64,000 bases of DNA from Gibbula magus (lineage: Eukaryota > Mollusca > Gastropoda > Trochida > Trochidae), in assembly GCA_936450465.1 (NCBI GenBank), contig OW388293.1, forward strand, positions 30,757,860-30,821,859, written 5' to 3'. Below the pieces are notes generated by a model that did not search any database, was not told the origin of the DNA, and worked only from the letters and a program-made list of their open reading frames with translations. Position numbers and translations under genes: made by a program. Shown piece by piece: positions 59,601 to 64,000 of this stretch. Within the stretch, counting starts at the first letter, position 1; each line of letters starts with the position of its first letter.

Positions 59601-62076
59601 GGCGGTGTTTGTACCCATGCTGTTCGTCTGCAACAAAATAAAGCAAGGTGTCATGTCGGACATCTTGTAACATCTGCAATTAGCAGTGACCCTATTTATC
59701 CAAACGATTTGGTTACAGTTGAAAATCATCCGTAAAGCAGCTGTCGTGCTGTTAAGTGAATCATCGTTTGCATAGAAACGCACCGAGAAGATTTGAAATA
59801 TTACTGTGCAGACGGCTGGGTTTCCAGATAAATAGGGTCCGGGTAAACGAGGTCTGACTGTAGTCATTTTTGTAATTTTGAAGTAATACTCTTCCATGAA
59901 ACAAGTCTAATTCAACCACCATGAATGTTATAAACTTTTTAAACAGGCATGTTAAATACCTCGAGTTTATAAATCCTTGATTACAACTTGATCCTACTTG
60001 ATTTTCTCATCAGTTAATCCAATAGCCATACTCATTGATGTGACATTCAATTGTATGATTAGAAAATACATAGACTTGGTAAACCTGGTATTAGTGACAT
60101 TGAATTCATGCATACAACTTTCATGACACAAGTTATCTTTGAGTATGTTAGTAATCCAAACAACCTCTGCAGTGTCATCAAATTAAATTGTACTATGAGG
60201 AAATACAGAAACTTGTGATGAAACCAGGTGTAAGCGACATTGTATTAGTGCACATGCAACTTTTATGACACCATTACATAATTTCTTTGGAAATTGTTAA
60301 TATATATCAGGTGATACATAGTCGGAGGTAGTGGGAAGGGGAAAGGTTACGGGACAGACAGACAGACAGACGGACAGACGTCACACAGATGGTACGAGGA
60401 GGTGCTGCACAGTCAGATCAAACATCAAGGTTCTCTTGCAACACAACACAGTCGAGAGATATGCTTCTATAACCCTCTAAAGGATAGGCAACATTATACT
60501 GGTTGGCAGGGATAAGATGCATATATGGGAGGTTACTGTGATGATTGTAGGATATTATTCAGGGGGATACATAACTCAGCGTGTAGATAACAAGCTTCTT
60601 GTGGACGTGCTTTTAGTGTTTAGGGGTGTAAAATGCTGGCATGGGTAATGACAACACTGATGTAACAGGTAACAGGACGAGGGGTACAGCAATATATACT
60701 TGACTCTTGAGAAATTCACTTAAATATCTTAATGCAGTAATATTAGCACATCTCGAGCCACTGGAAAATCTTGGATTATTCCTTTGATTAACGAGTTGTG
60801 ATTCCTGTAAACAGGCCACCCAGAATTGATAAGCACAAATTATTTTGTGAAATTACAAACATTTAGACCTACTACGATCATAATAAAGAGCAATTTCAGG
60901 CAAATATGGACTCCCTTCTCAAACTGACATCGAGTACCAGGACACGTCCCAGATAAATTGAGATTCGAGTAAATTGTCACCAAGGATTGTTTGGCACTGA
61001 TTAATTCAGTAGCTTCAAACATAGACAAATCATTTCCATTCACAGAGTAATGTAGAGCACTTGTATTTGTATCATTTGACTTTGGGACAAATCAGCAGAT
61101 GTCTGAAATGTAGCTGCGTTACACTCCTATCTCCCAACTGAGGTGTAGCAAGAGAACTGTCCTGTGTTGACTGAGACTGAGCGTGCACCGCCTACCTTTT
61201 GTTGTGTGTTAGTAGTGGAGCCGTAGTACTCGTGTCGTACATTGACCGCATTGCTCTCCTTGACCGGCAGCTGACCAGCCTCTGCCGTGTGCACTTGTGA
61301 ACTGTCCGGCACCACGTACCCTCGCCGGTCCAGCAAACTGCAACACAGAATGTAACTGTCATAACGTGGGTCGTAAATATAATATGTCATCAACACAAAC
61401 ATGTTCTCTTTGTTACCAAAGTCAGTTTTCCAACATCACCAGTTGCCTCAGTTGTTGATCACATCACAATGATAAAAGTGATGTTTCACCAAGATGCATC
61501 CTATAAAAAATATTTATCGTATTTGCTCTCAAGGTAATAATACACTAAATGTCTTCGAGCTGTTTTTGGAGGAATATGTAATGTATGTAAATATATGTAA
61601 TCCTTCATTATTCATTTTGCTAGTTGAGTTTCTTCATGTAAATTGGCCACTGTTTAGGCACTAATGGCACTAATGGATTCAGCAGCAACAGTGTAAACAT
61701 GGAGATCCCAATAATGCAGATATTTGTGAAACTCTCTTACCACGAAGTACACATAAAACAACATTGGCTAAAATACCGCTAGAGCTAAGACAAATTAAGA
61801 CATAATTTAAGTAGCCTTATTTTATGATGGTTTGAGAGAGAATCTATACTGAAATGTTGCCAGAGACGCCAGAGACGTCTGACAAATAGCATAGCTTGCA
61901 TAAGCCCTAATACCTTATCCGATAAGAACAATTGCCATTATTGATCAAGTGTGATGTAACTCTTACCTTGGCGGTGTTGGTCCACACAGAACCGTCATAC
62001 AGTTCTTGAATATTGAGCCTTTGCTGTAAGGGTTGAAATTTTCTTGGCCCCTTTTGGCTGTAAAAGATCCTTTAAT
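50473..62076 (-). CDS. ZDHHC14-like: ZDHHC9/14/18-type palmitoyltransferase, 3' five exons, 5'-partial
   Basis: Family role: S-acylation of proteins by Golgi, endosome or plasma-membrane DHHC enzymes. Join (minus) 61967-62076, 61196-61337, 59483-59627, 57442-57492, 50473-50600; all GT-AG, phases 2, 0, 1, 1. Visible residues follow the DHHC domain: [40 protein letters not shown] and RRGYV. This matches the IKGSW..KRG...NPYS..(N/S)I..NC...LCGP..PSL(I/L)DRRG(Y/F) block of human ZDHHC14/18/9, including the PaCCT-type NPYS motif. After it comes a divergent, presumably disordered cytosolic tail (about 150 aa) ending CSTDF, which fits a class I PDZ ligand (S/T-x-hydrophobic). The DHHC and membrane segments are right of the window. 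Which of the three vertebrate paralogues is nearest cannot be settled from the tail. Confidence 0.9.
50960..51796. mobile_element. 837-bp TIR MITE, TTA-flanked (Harbinger-like)
   Basis: Left GGCCATAATAAATTAATTAG and inverted right GGCCATAATAAATTAATTAA continue into ATTCTCATCC. TTA flanks both sides (50957-50959, 51797-51799), as for PIF/Harbinger elements. It carries a C-run at about 51047-51063. It lies 360 bp upstream of the terminal palmitoyltransferase exon. Confidence 0.75.
51800..55946. other. Palmitoyltransferase intron, mostly featureless; one SINE tail
   Basis: AT-rich. At 52841-52890, TAGTGAGTGAGTTATTGTTT and AACGCCGCTTCGGCATTATC is a short SINE-tail fragment. A donor-like ACTCAC word at 54476-54481 with no usable exon was considered and dropped. 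Confidence 0.45.
55947..56028 (-). CDS. ZDHHC14-like: Candidate alternative C-terminal exon of the palmitoyltransferase
   Basis: Acceptor CCCCTTCTCTCTCAG, donor GACCG|GTGAGT. Entered in phase 1 from the preceding exons it reads (G)[15 protein letters not shown] and TAG at 55984-55982, versus (G)[10 protein letters not shown] in the terminal exon. It is GC-rich in an AT-rich intron. Its 82-base length would shift the frame, but the stop comes first, 35 bases before the donor. Support is sequence-only. Confidence 0.4.
56029..57441. other. Palmitoyltransferase intron, no feature recognised
   Basis: AT-rich; nothing seen apart from a donor-like GTGAGTCC at 56049-56042 (minus) next to the candidate exon. 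Confidence 0.45.
57442..57492 (-). CDS. ZDHHC14-like: Palmitoyltransferase 51-nt cassette exon
   Basis: Strong pyrimidine tract (CTCCCTCTTCCTCCTTCCTT...CATAG) before it and CTG|GTGAGTTC after it. Phase 1 in and out, 17 codons, no stop: [17 protein letters not shown]. It can be included or skipped without a frame change. Confidence 0.68.
57493..59482. other. Palmitoyltransferase intron with SINE tail and 70-bp repeat copies
   Basis: 59272-59316 is a SINE-tail fragment (GGTGAGTTGGGGTTTAACGC, CGCTTTCAAGAGTAT). Copies of a roughly 70-bp motif, TTATTC.CT.TGTTAAC then GTTCCTGTAA..TGG.C..CC, are at about 58724-58800 and 59130-59235. Confidence 0.55.
59483..59627 (-). CDS. ZDHHC14-like: Palmitoyltransferase tail exon
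   Basis: Acceptor TTTTGTTGCAG, donor AACG|GTCAGT. 48 residues, [40 protein letters not shown] and NNKLPPIN, rich in Ser/Thr/Pro. No domain. Confidence 0.82.
59684..59860. mobile_element. Short pogo-like MITE, imperfect left end
   Basis: The right end, ...AAACGAGGTCTGACTG then TA, is the same terminus style as 28680-29220. ACCCTATTTATC near the left end is inverted as GATAAATAGGGT near the right. The left CAGTGACC lacks part of the expected terminus. It lies 57 bp upstream of exon 59483-59627 in transcript order. Confidence 0.45.
59863..61195. other. Palmitoyltransferase intron with (GACA)n and a 70-bp repeat copy
   Basis: (CAGA)n run at about 60354-60383. At 60770-60836 another copy of the 70-bp motif: GGATTATTCCTTTGATTAAC, GTGATTCCTGTAA and GGCCACCCAGAA. 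Otherwise AT-rich. Confidence 0.55.
61196..61337 (-). CDS. ZDHHC14-like: Palmitoyltransferase exon with DRRG(Y) motif
   Basis: Acceptor TCTGTGTTGCAG, donor AAAAG|GTAGGC. Completes Ser, then [20 protein letters not shown] and 27 more residues to NTQQK. PS(L)LDRRG is the conserved junction after the LCGP segment. Confidence 0.92.
61338..61966. other. Palmitoyltransferase intron, no feature recognised
   Basis: 629-bp AT-rich intron; a weak copy of the 70-bp motif may lie at about 61605-61690. Confidence 0.45.
61967..62076 (-). CDS. ZDHHC14-like: Palmitoyltransferase exon with IKGS...NPYS...LCGP block
   Basis: Acceptor ATTTTTCAG, donor CCAAG|GTAAGA. 36 residues plus two bases: [20 protein letters not shown] then [16 protein letters not shown]. 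It starts directly after where the TTNED/TT.E motif is expected, which must be on the next exon upstream, outside the window or unrecognised. Confidence 0.95.
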
Positions 62077-62822
62077 CTGAAAAATAAGCACAAGGATGGT
62101 AAGCTTCACGTATTATGAATTGGTTGTATCAACTATTGACATTTTTTTTCTTTTTAAATTCCTTCAGGCAAGTGACATTATTTTCATGCGATTGCTTTTG
62201 TTTTCTGTACACTTGCTGAAAAAAGAGTCAGAAATACTTCCAATGTATACAGTTAATCATACACATCATTTGATATTCATTTCAACAAATATTTGTATCA
62301 AGGTTAGTTGCCAAAGGGCATAGATAGTTTACTGTCAGGGTGTTGAACAATCATATTTTTAACCCCTGTATAATAATAATTCACATAATAACTATCAAAA
62401 CATTTGTTTAAATTCAGTACAAAAGGATATGAGGAATGAAATTTTTTTTGCAAAACAAATACTGCTAGTCTAAAACTATCATGAAAAGAGTATGGAAATG
62501 ATTTCATTACATCAAAGCTTTATGGCAAATGTGGATAGGTTCGGTTTGTACAAGTGTATCCTGATTGGAGCATGAAATGATCCACAGCGTATATAAATAT
62601 TTATAAGTGAATTAATATCATGCTTATTAGGTTTCTACACATGGCATGACATACAACATCCAGTACACAACAATGATGCTGCTTGTTAAAACTAAACATC
62701 CAAGAGTTGATTAAAGGTGAATCGGGAAGGTTTATCACAACACCTGTTATCTTACAACTACAGAGCTAGAAGATAAAGGTTAACATTAAGGTGAGTATCT
62801 TGGAATTTAACACTGCTCTTAA
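62077..62822. other. Palmitoyltransferase intron, no feature recognised
   Basis: No DHHC-domain exon is visible here; AT-rich. Confidence 0.45.
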
Positions 62823-63046
62823 AGGGACACTGTGTCGAGGATAAAAATGAGTCTCACTTTTATCTAATTATGCTGATTACGTGCCTGCTAACGAGTTATG
62901 CTTCGCTTCACTGTCTACATGCAGTATTTTTTATTACTAATTACTTCAATTGTCTAAAATTGGGGATCTGTGACTCTCTACCAGAGACGTTAAACAGCAA
63001 AAGTAGATAAGTCTGATCTCATATTTATCCTTGACATGGTGTTCCT
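62823..63046. mobile_element. 224-bp TTAA-flanked MITE
   Basis: TTAA then AGGGACACTGTGTCGAGGAT; inverted right end AGGAACACCATGTCAAGGAT then TTAA (63047-63050). The arms continue AAA(A/T)ATGAG. Confidence 0.82.
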
Positions 63047-64000
63047 TTAAAATGATTTCACTTGGAAGTTATTACTATAGCAGGAATAAAGCCTGCAACA
63101 ACATTGTGTATGTATTGTAGTGAAACCTGCCATTGCCAAGTGGAGGTAAGGCATTTACAGATGGTACTAACTTAAAAGTATCAAACTTCTATCATGGCTG
63201 CCATAGTCATCGTTGGGAGAAAGACTGCTAAACTATTTAACTTGGTGAAATCTGAGACTGTTGGCTGCAGATGAGTATTATTTCAGGGAGATTGAAGCGT
63301 GCAACATTGTTTTATGTACATAAGGCCAAAAAATGATTTAATTGGTTTACGGATTCTCCTAAAATGATTTTCATCAATTGTAGAAAATAAGCTACTCAGA
63401 AATTAATCCAACATAAAAATGTTGACAAATTTTCCCTCCAAATTATGTTGCCAGATATTTTTCCGCAGAACTAAAAATATAAGTGAGAAATTATGATATT
63501 GTACCTGTTATATAACCCGAACATTTTTCATCTACACCCAAGTCACTTTTTTTTCAGCCTCCTGCCTTTAGACATTTTGCCCCCAAACCAAGTTATTAAA
63601 TTGACTTTGCCTAATCACCGCTGATTCAAAAGTATTTAACCTAATCATGACTGCTATAATTACTCCAAGGAGAATTAAAGCCTACAAAATCACTGTCATT
63701 GAAATAGTTTGCAACAGAAGAGGTGATTTGGGGTTTAACGCTGTTTCAAGGGGATTTCCCGCTATGGCTGCTAGTATTATTTCAGGAACATTGGAGCCTG
63801 CAAACCAACAAAATCCTGTAAGTGTCAGCTTGGTTTCAAACCTTTGCCATCCATGTGATTAATTATAATTGCAAGCAATAGCATTGCAAGCCTGATCTGG
63901 ATTACTCCCCATGTAAACAAGGTATGATACCTGTAATTCAGCCCCTTCAAATGGTTGGGCACCAAGTCATCAGCAGGTAAAGGCATGTTAAACAGTTTCC
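63047..64000. other. Palmitoyltransferase intron with SINE fragments and a 70-bp repeat copy
   Basis: Diverged SINE pieces: about 63066-63140 (AATAAAGCCTGCAACAACAT, GTAGTGAAACCTGCCA) and 63719-63800 (GAGGTGATTTGGGGTTTAAC, GCTGCTAGTATTATTTCAGG). At 63893-63962: GGATTACTCCCCATGTAAAC, TACCTGTAATTCAGCC, another 70-bp motif copy. Confidence 0.55.

Noticed and set aside
62077..64000. Search for the DHHC-domain exon
   Set aside because: No Cys-rich DHHC coding pattern was visible on the minus strand; the exon is taken to lie outside the window.

Overview
This is a piece of an animal nuclear genome. Coding sequence is split into short exons with GT-AG introns, the DNA is AT-rich, and most of it is introns and repeats. 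The tRNA-headed SINE with a GTTTAACGCCGCTTTCAAGAGTAT tail and (CTCA)n end, and the dispersed repeats starting AGCTCATCAGGCCTGAAAGG, are of a kind I associate with molluscs (gastropods or bivalves). That attribution is from memory, not from a search.

Three protein genes can be supported. (1) 686-28550, plus strand: the last five exons (230 residues) of a glutathionyl-hydroquinone reductase (xi-class glutathione transferase); the N-terminal exons with the catalytic cysteine lie left of the window. (2) 36193-38153, minus strand: a complete four-exon DGCR6-family gene (197 aa). (3) 50473-62076, minus strand: the last five exons of a ZDHHC9/14/18-type palmitoyltransferase; the DHHC domain lies right of the window. 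Genes 1 and 2 converge on a 7.6 kb repeat-rich gap; genes 2 and 3 are in the same orientation, 12.3 kb apart. Nothing suggests they act in one pathway.

Layout: 1-28.6 kb is the reductase gene, with introns of 10.3 and 14.9 kb packed with repeats. 28.6-36.2 kb holds a pogo/Tigger-like element, SINEs, a 2.1 kb minisatellite built on CCCTAACCCTA, a 54-bp minisatellite and a TIR element. 36.2-38.2 kb is the DGCR6 gene, whose first intron is an array of copies of its own exon 1 splice donor. 38-50 kb is intergenic, with a 1.4 kb foldback element, TTAA-flanked elements and a SINE. 50.5-64 kb is the palmitoyltransferase 3' half.

The most informative structures are: the 64-bp array that duplicates the DGCR6 exon 1/intron 1 boundary; nested transposon insertions whose target duplications (9, 9 and 10 bp) can be read directly; a foldback element whose arms are built from GTCAAAAGGGCCGC units; and an apparently alternative C-terminal exon in the palmitoyltransferase gene. 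I found no operon-like, CRISPR, viral or defence locus. Most long open frames in the window are by-products of tandem repeats whose unit length avoids stops.
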